Source: Bacteroidetes bacterium UBA7674
GTDB taxonomy: Bacteria > Bacteroidota > Bacteroidia > Chitinophagales > Chitinophagaceae
NCBI GenBank assembly: GCA_002483105.1
Contig: DLHG01000007.1
Coordinates: forward strand, 124,001 to 188,000
Length of the DNA: 64,000 bases
Reading direction: 5' to 3'
The translations under genes were made by a program, and so were the position numbers. The notes under the pieces were generated by a model. That model did not search any database. It was not told the origin of the DNA and was given only the letters and a program-made list of their open reading frames with translations. Positions 1 through 9,183 of the stretch are shown piece by piece (within the stretch, counting starts at the first letter, position 1; the number at the start of each line of letters is the position of its first letter).

Positions 1-420
1 AAAATTTTCAGCAGCTTCATCTATCGAATCAGCGGGAGCACCCCACTTTTCCATTGATGCCAAAGTCTGTTCCTTTATTGTCACCATTACATCGGGGTCT
101 ATCCATTTAAAATAGATAAAGGTGTATAGAGATCCTATTACGGATGAGATAACAATAACCACAAATATTGCCTGGAAGGCATCTTTGAAGTTAATGTAAC
201 CACCCATAGCCTTGCGCTGCTGTATACCGGCAATGCAATAGAACACGAGGGCTAATAAAAACTGTACAAAAAATAACGAAAAGTAAAGTGAATATGGTTC
301 CAGGAGAAACATATGTTGTACCGTGGTAAAAATGCAGGACCCTATACCCCAGATAATACCCCAACGAACAGGTATCGCAAAACGATTGAACGGCTTGGAC
401 GACGTTTGTATATTTTCCAT
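1..420 (-). CDS. DUF4199 family membrane protein (partial, C-terminus off the left edge)
   Basis: The reading frame opens with ATG at 418-420 and runs without a stop to base 1, so about 140 residues are seen and the C-terminus is missing. Three hydrophobic segments are visible: one near residues 16-30, one near 40-60 and one near 80-100, followed by a charged helix rich in Glu, Lys and Ala. This layout, and adjacency to a second protein of the same kind 19 bp upstream on the same strand, fits DUF4199, a small Bacteroidota inner-membrane family of unknown function. It is the last visible gene of a four-gene minus-strand operon (BatA-like, dihydroorotase-like, DUF4199, DUF4199). The family call is from recognition of pattern, not a search. 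Confidence 0.75.
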   Translation of the reverse strand, partial: MENIQTSSKPFNRFAIPVRWGIIWGIGSCIFTTVQHMFLLEPYSLYFSLFFVQFLLALVFYCIAGIQQRKAMGGYINFKDAFQAIFVVIVISSVIGSLYTFIYFKWIDPDVMVTIKEQTLASMEKWGAPADSIDEAAENF

Positions 421-439
421 TAATATTCTTTTATGTTTC

Positions 440-943
440 TTATGCCTGGGGCATTCCCTGTGGCTTCTTTTTAGCAATAGCTGCACCTAACAATGAAAAT
501 ACCGCACCCCAGAACATTGTACCAAATAAGATACCGAGCACCATAAATACTGTAAAGAACTTTTTTGTCATTCCCATTGCTGTATCTATCTGCTCATCCG
601 TCATATTCTGGTCCATCAATGCCTGCTCCGATATTTCCATCGCCTTCTCCTTCATTTCAGGAAATATCAACATTGCTAAGACTGTCCAGACAAGGGAGAT
701 AACAGTAACGATAACAGATGCTTTGATACCACTGGAGAACACATTTCCAAAGGTCACATACTGATCATTAGCTTTTGAATATGCCATCGCATTCATAAGG
801 ATACCTACCAGAAAGGGTATCTGTGCCACCGCGCTCATACCTGTTTTAAAAGACAGATCAGTAACGTATAAAATAAGGCCAAGGATCACCATGGCTGCTC
901 CTGTAATTCCGCCGTACTTAACATGTGTTTGTACTTTTTTCAT
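440..943 (-). CDS. DUF4199 family membrane protein
   Basis: 167 residues with four hydrophobic stretches: near 13-30 (ILGLILYVTDL), 38-54, 75-95 and a C-terminal Gly/Ala-rich segment near 132-158. A conserved-looking motif ITFGNVF-like (here YVTFGNVFSSG) follows the second segment, as is usual in DUF4199. The loop between segments three and four is acidic and Met-rich (MKEKAMEISEQAL). Function is unknown; the family is found mainly in Bacteroidota, often beside dihydroorotase homologues, which is exactly the context here: it begins 7 bp after the dihydroorotase-like gene ends. The next gene downstream is a paralogue, so the pair probably arose by duplication and may act as a heteromer (inference). 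Confidence 0.8.
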   Translation of the reverse strand: MKKVQTHVKYGGITGAAMVILGLILYVTDLSFKTGMSAVAQIPFLVGILMNAMAYSKANDQYVTFGNVFSSGIKASVIVTVISLVWTVLAMLIFPEMKEKAMEISEQALMDQNMTDEQIDTAMGMTKKFFTVFMVLGILFGTMFWGAVFSLLGAAIAKKKPQGMPQA

Positions 944-950
944 GACAGTT

Positions 951-2210
951 TTATTTTAGTGTGGTTTTATGATTACTTACTATTCCTATCACTTTACTGT
1001 TGAATGTATTATCGGCAAATGGATTATTCGCCGATAACGATACCATTCCCCCTGCCTTGTATTCAGTATCTACAGCAAACAATGTAATATCGGCAGTATT
1101 ATCTTTTGAGAATACCCCCTGTACCAATCCAAATATCTCACGCGGCTTCACCGCTATCGCGTCTATCAGTCTTGCCAGTGGCACTTTATCACCTACAGCC
1201 TGGTATGCTATGCTGAAAGCTACTTCCTGTATGTTCATACCGTCAGAGGCATATTCAAATTCTTTCGCTTTGGCATCCCATTCCTGCGGGCGGTGATGAG
1301 AGGCGATACAGTCTATAGTACCGTCTTTCAATCCCGCTATCAGCGCCTGCCTGTCGGCTTCGCTGCGCAGCGGTGGATTTACTTTATACAGGCTGTTATA
1401 AGTATTTAGTGATTCATCATTCAGTGCCAGGTGATACGGTGTAACTGAGCAAGTGATATTCAGACCTTCTTTTTTTGCGGCACGTATCATTTCCACACCT
1501 TCGGCAGAAGAAATTCCAGTCACATGCAGGCGAGAACCTGTATACCGCAACAACTCTATATCTCTGTGCAGTAATATTGTTTCCGCCAGTGAAGGAATAC
1601 CCGACATACCCAGTTTGGTAGAGACAGGCCCTTCGTGCATCAGCCCGCCTTCAGAGAGTGCGGCATCAGCGGGTATTTGTACTACAGTACCGTCAAAGGC
1701 TCTTACATATTCCAATGCTTTCAGCATCAGGTTGGCATTCTGCACGGGCTTCCAGCCATCAGTGAAGGCTATCGCACCGTTGCTGTGCATGTCCATCATT
1801 TCGGCCAGCACTTTCCCTGCTATGTCTTGTGTAAGTGCACCCAGCGGATGCAGGTTTACCGCATGCCCTTGTGCTCTTTTTATTAAGTATTGTACGTTGC
1901 TTTTTGTGCTGACTGTTGGGTTGGTATTCGGCACTACCATTACATGGGTATAGCCACCCGCAGCAGCGGCATCAAGTCCGGAAGCGATGGTTTCTTTGTG
2001 TTCGTAACCGGGCTCGCGGTAATCGGCAAAGATGTCGGCAAAGCCGGGAGCTATGTGTAAGCCCTTGCCTTGTATTACCTGCGCGTCTTTGGCTGTAATA
2101 TCCTTCCCGATATTTTTTATAATACCATCCTGTATCAGTACATCTACTACCTGATCATGAAATTCGGAGCTGGGGGCTACCACCCTTGCCTGGCGTATAA
2201 GCAGGTGCAT
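951..2210 (-). CDS. Dihydroorotase-like protein, metal ligands lost (probable pseudoenzyme)
   Basis: 419 residues, the usual length for type I dihydroorotase (amidohydrolase superfamily), and clearly homologous: PGFADIFADYREPG near 55-68, PNTNPT at 94-99 and a STKLGMSGIP block near 197-206 match the family. The catalytic metal residues do not. The HxH pair of the first strand is Phe61 and Asp63; the His of the usual VHxED motif is Pro180; the second His of HxxHVST is Gly232; the Asp of ATDHAP is replaced in ASHHRP. Arg65, Asn95 and Asp151 remain. Known inactive homologues (PyrC' of Pseudomonas) act as structural partners of aspartate transcarbamoylase, so a scaffold role is possible. It sits 9 bp after the BatA-like gene. 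Homology is sure; loss of activity is inferred from the residues. Confidence 0.88.
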   Translation of the reverse strand: MHLLIRQARVVAPSSEFHDQVVDVLIQDGIIKNIGKDITAKDAQVIQGKGLHIAPGFADIFADYREPGYEHKETIASGLDAAAAGGYTHVMVVPNTNPTVSTKSNVQYLIKRAQGHAVNLHPLGALTQDIAGKVLAEMMDMHSNGAIAFTDGWKPVQNANLMLKALEYVRAFDGTVVQIPADAALSEGGLMHEGPVSTKLGMSGIPSLAETILLHRDIELLRYTGSRLHVTGISSAEGVEMIRAAKKEGLNITCSVTPYHLALNDESLNTYNSLYKVNPPLRSEADRQALIAGLKDGTIDCIASHHRPQEWDAKAKEFEYASDGMNIQEVAFSIAYQAVGDKVPLARLIDAIAVKPREIFGLVQGVFSKDNTADITLFAVDTEYKAGGMVSLSANNPFADNTFNSKVIGIVSNHKTTLK

Positions 2211-2219
2211 AAGCGGCTA

Positions 2220-4256
2220 TTAAGATGCGACAGTTTGTTTACGAGACCTGCCTGCCAATAAATATGTTTCGACAGCCAGCATTATCAGGGCTAAAATAGC
2301 ACAAACTTTCCAAAGCGGGAAACTACCCAGCCCCGCAGTAGTAGGCTTGGCAGTTATTTCCTCCAGGCTGAGCCATTTTATGTCATCCCCTTTCCAGCTG
2401 CTTTTCAGGTTGTTGATGTTCCACAGTTGCAGCGCAGACTCGCCCCGCGACTGGTTCATAGCCACCACGGCGCTGTCCCCACCAGCCGAAGCCAGTGTAT
2501 AGAAATCTGAAGCTTGCGCTACCTGGTCAACAAATACGTCCAGTCCGGCACCATTAGGGCGCTGCGGAGGTATGGCATCTATATTCTTCCCATACAGGTG
2601 TACCATATTGCGCTCATCAGCATTATTCATAGGCAAGTAGGCGGGTTGTTGCATACCTGAGGTAATCGCATATATATCCCCGCCTTTCGACTGGATAGCC
2701 ATTTGGTACAGGAAAGGAACAAAGAAATAGCTACCCGGGAAATTGCCCGATTCCAAATCTGCACCTGTTGAGGAAATATACAATTGCCCTTTAGACGGGG
2801 TATATCTCGCCAGCATGGGGTCGCCATTACGGAAACTCAGCACAGATTGCTGGTTAGCACTCAATCCTGCCTTTACCACATAGTGCCAGTTGGCTTGTGG
2901 TAGTTGTACATTTTCGGGTACGCGGTCAAATATATCTTTTACCAAATCGCTGCCTTGTTGTAAAGTAGAGGCCGTTTGTGCGGCTGTGTCAACACCTGTT
3001 ACTTGTATATCCGCGATTTGTCTCAATCCTTCATTCAAAGCTGAAAAATTACCCGTACGTGAAGGGAATATGCAAATGCTCTTGCCCTGCTGCAACGCAC
3101 CACTCAATGATTTGGCCAGTCCGCCATCTATGCGGGTGACACCGTTTAATATCACCAGGTTGTATTCTTTCAGGTCAGCGGGAGCGGTATTGATATCCAC
3201 CTGGCTCACCTGGAAACCATTACCCGAGCGGAATGCAGCCTGTATATAGGGATTGCTCTGTCCCTCGTTCAGCACCAGTACAGAAAGATTAGAAGATGAC
3301 CGCGCAGATATCCTGAATGTATCATCAAACCTCAATGCCGCATCATTCAGCGACAAGGCTATCCGTTGCCAGCTAGCATCATTCACCTGGAAGCTCAGCG
3401 TATCTACACTTTCATCCTTATCATTAAAGTTGGGTGTAGCAGCACTTTTCACCTGTCCGTTCACTATCAGTTGCAGCACCGGCATATCCTTCGGCAGCTT
3501 ACCTATTTTTTTGCTGCGCACCACAAGCCGGTTATTTTGGCCTGTTTGTAATACAGGTGCGTCTATGTAGGCTGTGTCTATATATATGTTCTGTACAGCA
3601 CTCTCCTGTACAGGTATTCCATGAAAGGTGATGTTCTTCGATAGTCCTTTATCAATATTTGCCGAAAATGAGTTTTGCTGGAAATCAGAATAATAGAATA
3701 GGTCGGCACCTGTATTCACTTCACTCTGCATAATGCTTTGTAGTGTAGCAAATACCTGGTTGGAGTTTTTATTGGCTGCGGTAATGTCAACAGCACCCAA
3801 TGCCGCTAAAGCCTTATCGGCAGGGAGTGGCTGATAGCTCACAGGCTTATCATTGGTCAGCACAAGAAATCTTGTTCCTCCACCCGATTGCTGTATTTGC
3901 CTGCGGGCGGCATCTTTGGCTATATCCAGCATGGTGCGTGCGCCCTTTTTCACACTCATACTGTAAGAGTTGTCAATATATATGGCCTGCAGCCTGTTAC
4001 CTGTGTCTTTATTATTCCCGCTGAAGAATGGTTGGGCAAACGCCAGTACCAACAATAACAAGAACAATAACCTGGCCGCCAGCAGCCACTTATACCTCAG
4101 CTGGCTTTGCTTCTGGCTTTGCAACTGTATATTCTTCAAAAAGCGGGTATGCGGAAAGAAGACCGTTTTGTACCGCCTCAGGTTGAACAAGTGTATAAGA
4201 ATGGGAATAGCCAACGCGGCTCCCGCAATAAGGAATAACGGATATAAGAAACTCAC
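2220..4256 (-). CDS. BatA-domain membrane protein (aerotolerance-type, VWA-like)
   Basis: 678 residues. The N-terminus has the BatA signature: a first membrane segment with PILIHLFNLRRYK, a basic loop with FFPHTRFLKNI, and a second segment (LLFLLLLVLAFAQPFF) near 60-78. A VWA-like fold follows, starting at YIDNSYSMS near 90, where the MIDAS DxSxS is seen as DNSYSMS. A long periplasmic beta-rich part follows and a final membrane helix lies near 650-670. The start is GTG, because an in-frame TAG lies directly upstream. A TATATTTG box lies only 4 bp upstream of the GTG, so the mRNA may be leaderless. It is first in the operon with the dihydroorotase-like and DUF4199 genes. Bat proteins were linked to aerotolerance in Bacteroides; the exact role is unknown. 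Confidence 0.85.
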   Translation of the reverse strand: MSFLYPLFLIAGAALAIPILIHLFNLRRYKTVFFPHTRFLKNIQLQSQKQSQLRYKWLLAARLLFLLLLVLAFAQPFFSGNNKDTGNRLQAIYIDNSYSMSVKKGARTMLDIAKDAARRQIQQSGGGTRFLVLTNDKPVSYQPLPADKALAALGAVDITAANKNSNQVFATLQSIMQSEVNTGADLFYYSDFQQNSFSANIDKGLSKNITFHGIPVQESAVQNIYIDTAYIDAPVLQTGQNNRLVVRSKKIGKLPKDMPVLQLIVNGQVKSAATPNFNDKDESVDTLSFQVNDASWQRIALSLNDAALRFDDTFRISARSSSNLSVLVLNEGQSNPYIQAAFRSGNGFQVSQVDINTAPADLKEYNLVILNGVTRIDGGLAKSLSGALQQGKSICIFPSRTGNFSALNEGLRQIADIQVTGVDTAAQTASTLQQGSDLVKDIFDRVPENVQLPQANWHYVVKAGLSANQQSVLSFRNGDPMLARYTPSKGQLYISSTGADLESGNFPGSYFFVPFLYQMAIQSKGGDIYAITSGMQQPAYLPMNNADERNMVHLYGKNIDAIPPQRPNGAGLDVFVDQVAQASDFYTLASAGGDSAVVAMNQSRGESALQLWNINNLKSSWKGDDIKWLSLEEITAKPTTAGLGSFPLWKVCAILALIMLAVETYLLAGRSRKQTVAS

Positions 4257-4260
4257 CTAA

Positions 4261-4268
4261 CAAATATA
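4261..4268 (-). promoter_or_regulatory. Candidate -7 box (TATATTTG) for the BatA-like operon
   Basis: On the minus strand the sequence reads TATATTTG, a perfect match to the Bacteroidota -7 element TAnnTTTG, and it ends 4 bp before the GTG start at 4256. No TTTG is seen at the expected -33 position, so support is partial. Confidence 0.4.
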
Positions 4269-4337
4269 TGCGTAATTGCGCAATGGCTGAATGTTGATTC
4301 TGTTGTGGAATATTTATTAAGAACATTTAACAAAACA

Positions 4338-4365
4338 ACAGCCACCCATACTATGGAGTGGCTGT
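4338..4365 (-). terminator. Hairpin terminator after the Omp28-like T9SS gene
   Basis: ACAGCCAC at 4338-4345 pairs with GTGGCTGT at 4358-4365. Read on the minus strand the stem is followed by TTGTTTTG, fitting an intrinsic terminator 22 bp past the stop of the 4387-6327 gene. Confidence 0.65.
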
Positions 4366-4386
4366 GCATTTTGGCTATTGTGATAC

Positions 4387-6327
4387 TTAATTTACAATAT
4401 TTACTTTCTCATTCATCGTCCCTTCTTCCATTTGTACCTGTAGATTATAAATACCTGATGCCATCTCCTTCACAGGCACTGTAAATCCTTGTTTACCGGC
4501 AGCTATCGCGTTATATGATGCCTGGTATACAGTGCGCCCTGTCATATCCATGAGCCTTATCACCACCTCGCCTGCTTTGCGAGGTGATACAGCCAAATAC
4601 AATACATCATTGGCGGGATTAGGATACACCACCATATTTACCGGGGCAGGTTTCACCTTCCCGGTGCCCAGGGCTACGGGTATCTCCCTGTTTGTGCTAT
4701 TGAGTATGGCATCGTTGTCGTTGGCATCTACTATAAAGGCCACGGCTTTGAGGTGATCTATGTTCCATGAAGGGTTCAGTGTTACGTTGTAGGTGTGCGT
4801 GTACAACACATCATGCGTCATAGAGGCAGGAAGGCTGCCCGCCGTTCCCCCGGGGCCATCAAGTACTACTCTTGCTACCTGATTGTAATACATATCTGCC
4901 GCGGGTATGAACATCGGTAACGACTGATACCCGAAGAATGGAATGTTTTGAAGCTGGTAGGAATAGGAATTTGTTTGCTGGTAACCCAGGGTATCTTTAT
5001 GCACACTGTCTTCAGTTATTACCAGCACCAGTTTATAGTTGCCCGACATATCTATCGCGGGTTTGAAGCTCACGGGCAAAGTGAGTTCGTTGCCTGACAG
5101 TGAAGCTGAAACTATTTTTATATCTCCATATCCAAAACGTGTTCTTTGTTCCCTGAAGAGATAAAAAATATTTACGGGATCTGCGGTCTCACGTCTGTCT
5201 CCTACTATTGCGGGAAAACCAAAGTAATTGACATCAACCCCGTTCGAAGGCAAATTGCCTATATAGCTGTCATAAGCCGGAATCGCCATCGGGTCGCCAT
5301 TGTGCACGCTTATAATGCTGGCGCTATCGCCATATATTTCAGCCAGTGAATCATTGTAATAGCTACCGCGTACGCACCAGCCGCACCAGGTGCCGCCGCG
5401 CTCTTCTATCACCGGCTTTTTCATTGGCAGGTAGCTGGCGCCTATCAGTCCTCGCGTAAGGGTGTCGTCGCTGTTATCTCCGTCCCCGGTAGCCTCTATC
5501 CATGCTTTCAGCGTATAGTTACCCATACCCGGCACTGTGCATGGTATATTATGGGTGATGGTAGTACTGGCCCATGAGCCAACATTAATACCATTATGCA
5601 CACTCGTTTGTACCGGTCCGTTATCTACCTGGTATTTAAAAACCACATCATTTAGTGTTGTCCACGCTCTGTTCAGTACCGTACCCTTCACTGCCACACC
5701 CTGGCCGGGGCTTGCGTAGTTGTGCACTTCATCTTCGTGTGGCTGTAGGTCATAAAGTTCCGCATCCACAGTATATGGCGAATAGAACCGTAAATTATCC
5801 ATGAAGAAACCTGTAAAGGACGAGCCGGCCCCGGTCACCACTTTGAAACGGAACTTTATGGAAGCGGCATTTACTGCATAAGGTATCCAGAGGAACTTGG
5901 TATCCCACGCAGATATATTCAGATACTGCGCATTAGACCAGGTTGCACCGTTATTCACTGAATACTCGAACGTGCTGACATTGCTGGTGAGGCTGAAGAG
6001 GTCCACTTGTAATGTGAGGAACTGGAAAACCGTGGACGGCAAAGCAATAGAGGGTGAAGTGATGATATCAGTACGCTGTGTGCTATACCAATTGGTATCC
6101 AGTTCCAGTCCTGCTGCGCGGGTATGCTCCCATCCATACACCAATCCCGGGGTTTGTATGTCCGCAGCTTCACCTGTCTTCCATACACCGCCGGCATCAT
6201 TGGTCATTTGCCAGCCGGCGGGCAGCGCATTGCCCGTGGTGTTCTCGAAATCCTCTTCATAGAAAGTTTGCCCGATACCATTTTGCGCAAACAACAACAG
6301 TGCTATCGCAGTAAATATTTTCTTCAT
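4387..6327 (-). CDS. Secreted Omp28-like protein with T9SS C-terminal sorting domain
   Basis: 646 residues with an N-terminal signal peptide ending around IGQTFYEEDFE. The first domain (to about residue 185) looks like a jelly-roll of the cleaved-adhesin/MAM type (EEDFENTTGNALPAGW start). A CARDB-like beta domain follows. Around residue 310 there is a thioredoxin-like segment, EERGGTWCGWCVRGSY, with an intact CxxC, typical of Omp28-related proteins. The end is a type A T9SS domain: VYPNPANDVLYL, then DMTGRTVY, then MASGIYNLQV. The protein should be exported by Sec, carried over the outer membrane by T9SS and anchored or released at the surface. The CxxC suggests disulfide chemistry outside the cell (inference). 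A hairpin terminator follows. Confidence 0.88.
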   Translation of the reverse strand: MKKIFTAIALLLFAQNGIGQTFYEEDFENTTGNALPAGWQMTNDAGGVWKTGEAADIQTPGLVYGWEHTRAAGLELDTNWYSTQRTDIITSPSIALPSTVFQFLTLQVDLFSLTSNVSTFEYSVNNGATWSNAQYLNISAWDTKFLWIPYAVNAASIKFRFKVVTGAGSSFTGFFMDNLRFYSPYTVDAELYDLQPHEDEVHNYASPGQGVAVKGTVLNRAWTTLNDVVFKYQVDNGPVQTSVHNGINVGSWASTTITHNIPCTVPGMGNYTLKAWIEATGDGDNSDDTLTRGLIGASYLPMKKPVIEERGGTWCGWCVRGSYYNDSLAEIYGDSASIISVHNGDPMAIPAYDSYIGNLPSNGVDVNYFGFPAIVGDRRETADPVNIFYLFREQRTRFGYGDIKIVSASLSGNELTLPVSFKPAIDMSGNYKLVLVITEDSVHKDTLGYQQTNSYSYQLQNIPFFGYQSLPMFIPAADMYYNQVARVVLDGPGGTAGSLPASMTHDVLYTHTYNVTLNPSWNIDHLKAVAFIVDANDNDAILNSTNREIPVALGTGKVKPAPVNMVVYPNPANDVLYLAVSPRKAGEVVIRLMDMTGRTVYQASYNAIAAGKQGFTVPVKEMASGIYNLQVQMEEGTMNEKVNIVN

Positions 6328-6451
6328 AACAAGTTCCTTACAACGTTACAAAAGACCACATTAAATCTTAATGGGTTTGGTATCAGGAAAAAAATATGTA
6401 GAAAAGCTGTGTACAACACCCTATTCATTTCGTGCTGTAGCCAATTAGGCT

Positions 6452-6459
6452 TAATTTCG
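6452..6459 (+). promoter_or_regulatory. Candidate -7 box for alaS
   Basis: TAATTTCG matches TAnnTTTG at five of six fixed positions, and TTTC occurs 20 bp upstream (6428-6431). It lies 21 bp before the alaS ATG. One mismatch in each element keeps this tentative. Confidence 0.35.
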
Positions 6460-6480
6460 CAGCCTTATTAATAATAATAT

Positions 6481-9111
6481 ATGCTTACGGCTAACGAGAT
6501 CAGGCAGCAGTTTTTAGATTTTTTCAAGGAAAAGGGACACCATATCGTGCCCTCTGCGCCTATTGTGGTGAAAAATGACCCTACCCTGCTATTCACCAAT
6601 GCGGGTATGAACCAATTCAAAGACTACTTCCTCGGTAACAGGGAAGCCCAATATAAAAGAATAGCCGATACCCAAAAATGCCTGCGCGTAAGCGGTAAGC
6701 ACAATGACCTGGAAGAAGTAGGTGTTGACACTTATCACCACACCATGTTCGAGATGCTGGGCAACTGGAGCTTTGGTGACTACTTCAAGAAAGAAGCCAT
6801 CGAATGGAGCTGGGAACTACTGACCGAAGTTTATAAAATTCCAAAAGACCAACTCTACGTTACCGTCTTTGAAGGTGATGCAAAAGAGAACCTTGAAAAG
6901 GATAATGAGTCTTACAACTTCTGGAAAGCGCTGATAGCGGAAGACCGTATCCTGATGGGTAACAAGAAGGACAACTTCTGGGAGATGGGTGATACAGGCC
7001 CATGTGGTCCGTGCAGTGAGATACACGTTGACTGCCGTAGCCTGGAAGAACGCAATAGCATTGATGGCAAGTCATTGGTAAATGCCGACCATCCGCAGGT
7101 GATAGAGATATGGAACAACGTATTCATGCAGTTCAATCGCCAGAAGGACGGTTCATTACAAACATTGCCTGCACAACATGTTGATACCGGTATGGGCTTC
7201 GAACGACTGGTACGGGTGTTGCAAGGAAAACAAAGCAATTACGATAGTGACATCTTCACAGGCACTATCGCAGCAATAGAAAAGATAACAGGAAAGAAAT
7301 ACGGCTACACCGACAGCAAAGCAGACATCGCCTTCCGCGTGATATCCGATCACATTCGTGCGATAGGTTTCACCATAGCTGACGGGCAACTACCTTCTAA
7401 CACTGGTGCCGGGTATGTTATCCGCCGCATCCTGCGCAGGGCTGTGCGGTATTATTATTCTTACCTCGACTACAAGCATACATTGCTGCACCAACTGATA
7501 CCTGTATTAGCTACACAGTTCGAGAACGTGTTCCCGGAGCTGCACAAGCAAGTGGACCTGGTGAGCCGTGTAGTAAAAGAGGAAGAGGAAGCTTTCCTGA
7601 GAACACTTGATAAGGGGCTAAAGAAAATAGACGAGATCGTAAACGATACAAAAGCAAACAATACTACCGTAATAAACGGCAGGGCTGCTTTTGAACTCTA
7701 TGATACATTCGGTTTCCCTATCGACCTCACAAGATTGATCGGCAGCGAACAAGGACTCACTGTTGACGAACCTGCCTTCGAAGCAGAAATGAAACAACAG
7801 AAAGACCGCAGCCGCGCAGCGACTGCACTGGATACCGGCGACTGGATAACAGTGCAGGAAGGTGGCGCAACAAAATTTGTAGGCTACGATAGCCTGGAGG
7901 CACAAGCTGCTGTACTGCGTTATCGAAAGGCAACGGCTAAGGGAAAAGAAAGTTACCAGATTGTTTTAGACACCACTCCGTTCTATGCCGAAAGCGGTGG
8001 ACAGGTAGGTGATACTGGTGAACTGATATTCGGCAACGAAACGGTTCAGATAATAGATACCAAGAAAGAGAACGACCTCATCATTCACTTTGCGGAAGTG
8101 ATCCCTGCTGATCTCAGCGGTGGAGTATTGGCAAAGGTAGATGGGCAACGCCGTATGGCAACAGAAATGCACCACAGCGCTACGCACTTATTGCATGCTG
8201 CACTCAGGCAAGTACTGGGTACGCACGTGGCACAGAAAGGCTCTTTGGTAAATGAAGAACACCTGCGTTTCGACTTTTCTCACTTCGCGAAGGTGAGCGA
8301 TGAAGAAATAGCACAGATAGAAGATATAGTCAACAATAAGATACGCGAAAACGTAGACGTAGTTATTCGCGAAATGTCGAAAGACGAAGCGATAGACCTT
8401 GGCGCGATGGCACTGTTTGGTGAAAAGTACGGCGACCGTGTTCGTGTCGTAATCATGGACCCTGCATACTCTATCGAGCTTTGCGGTGGTACGCACGTAG
8501 GCACTACAGGTCAGCTCGGCTTGTTCAAGCTATTGCACGAAGGCGCGGTAGCAGCAGGTGTTCGCCGTATAGAAGCGGTGAGTGGCAAAGCAGCATTCGA
8601 CTACCTGAATGAAAAGCTGTCCGTCCTCCACCAGATTCAAGCACAACTGAAGAACCCGAAAGACCCGGTAAAGGCTATAGAAAAACTCCAGGAAGAAAAA
8701 GCACAACTGGAGAAGAGTCTAGAATCAATGGAAGCACGCCAGTTAGTTGTTATCCGCAACGAAGTGTTGATGAAGGATGAAGTAATCGGTGATGTGAACT
8801 TCATCGGCGATATAGTAAATGTCAGCTCCCTGGACGCACTCAAGAAATTGTGCCTGGATATCAAGCATCATGTGAATGACCACGTTGTGGTATTGGGCAC
8901 CAACATCGGCGGTAAACCATTCGTTGCTGTAGGCATAGACGACAAGGTGAATGCGGCTAAAGGTTTAGATGCAGGCAAGATCATTAAAGAGATCGTTGCG
9001 CCGCTCATCAAAGGCGGCGGCGGTGGACAAAAAAACCTGGCCACAGCGGGAGGACAGGATGTAGCAGGGCTACAAGCAGTAATAGAAAAAGTGAAGGCTT
9101 TGCTGAATTAA
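6481..9111 (+). CDS. alaS: Alanine-tRNA ligase
   Basis: 876 residues, the full length of bacterial AlaRS. The class II aminoacylation domain begins at once (LTANEIRQQFLDFFKEKGH) with the family landmarks LLFTNAGMNQFKDYFLG and MGDTGPCGPCSEIH. The editing domain carries the zinc ligands MHHSATHLLH near residue 563 and CGGTH near 668. A C-terminal oligomerisation/C-Ala domain ends with the glycine-rich GGGGGQKNLATAGG. The protein charges tRNA-Ala and clears mischarged Ser/Gly. The ATG start is in the right place for the family. It is transcribed alone and away from the flanking minus-strand genes, with a strong hairpin just after the stop. Confidence 0.98.
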   Translation: MLTANEIRQQFLDFFKEKGHHIVPSAPIVVKNDPTLLFTNAGMNQFKDYFLGNREAQYKRIADTQKCLRVSGKHNDLEEVGVDTYHHTMFEMLGNWSFGDYFKKEAIEWSWELLTEVYKIPKDQLYVTVFEGDAKENLEKDNESYNFWKALIAEDRILMGNKKDNFWEMGDTGPCGPCSEIHVDCRSLEERNSIDGKSLVNADHPQVIEIWNNVFMQFNRQKDGSLQTLPAQHVDTGMGFERLVRVLQGKQSNYDSDIFTGTIAAIEKITGKKYGYTDSKADIAFRVISDHIRAIGFTIADGQLPSNTGAGYVIRRILRRAVRYYYSYLDYKHTLLHQLIPVLATQFENVFPELHKQVDLVSRVVKEEEEAFLRTLDKGLKKIDEIVNDTKANNTTVINGRAAFELYDTFGFPIDLTRLIGSEQGLTVDEPAFEAEMKQQKDRSRAATALDTGDWITVQEGGATKFVGYDSLEAQAAVLRYRKATAKGKESYQIVLDTTPFYAESGGQVGDTGELIFGNETVQIIDTKKENDLIIHFAEVIPADLSGGVLAKVDGQRRMATEMHHSATHLLHAALRQVLGTHVAQKGSLVNEEHLRFDFSHFAKVSDEEIAQIEDIVNNKIRENVDVVIREMSKDEAIDLGAMALFGEKYGDRVRVVIMDPAYSIELCGGTHVGTTGQLGLFKLLHEGAVAAGVRRIEAVSGKAAFDYLNEKLSVLHQIQAQLKNPKDPVKAIEKLQEEKAQLEKSLESMEARQLVVIRNEVLMKDEVIGDVNFIGDIVNVSSLDALKKLCLDIKHHVNDHVVVLGTNIGGKPFVAVGIDDKVNAAKGLDAGKIIKEIVAPLIKGGGGGQKNLATAGGQDVAGLQAVIEKVKALLN

Positions 9112-9126
9112 GCATACTCAATACAT

Positions 9127-9168
9127 AAAACAGGAAAGCCCTCGGTTGAACCGAGGGCCTTTCTGTTT
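9127..9168. terminator. Bidirectional terminator between alaS and a lipoprotein gene
   Basis: A near-perfect inverted repeat of about 17 bp per arm (core GCCCTCGG ... CCGAGGGC) flanked by A-rich and T-rich runs. It lies between the alaS stop and the stop of the convergent gene at 9184, so it can serve both strands. Confidence 0.85.
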
Positions 9169-9183
9169 TATAAACTTATTAGA

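Noticed and set aside
1453..1953. 166-codon plus-strand frame opposite the dihydroorotase-like gene
   Set aside because: Lies wholly antisense to a clear gene; no family pattern.
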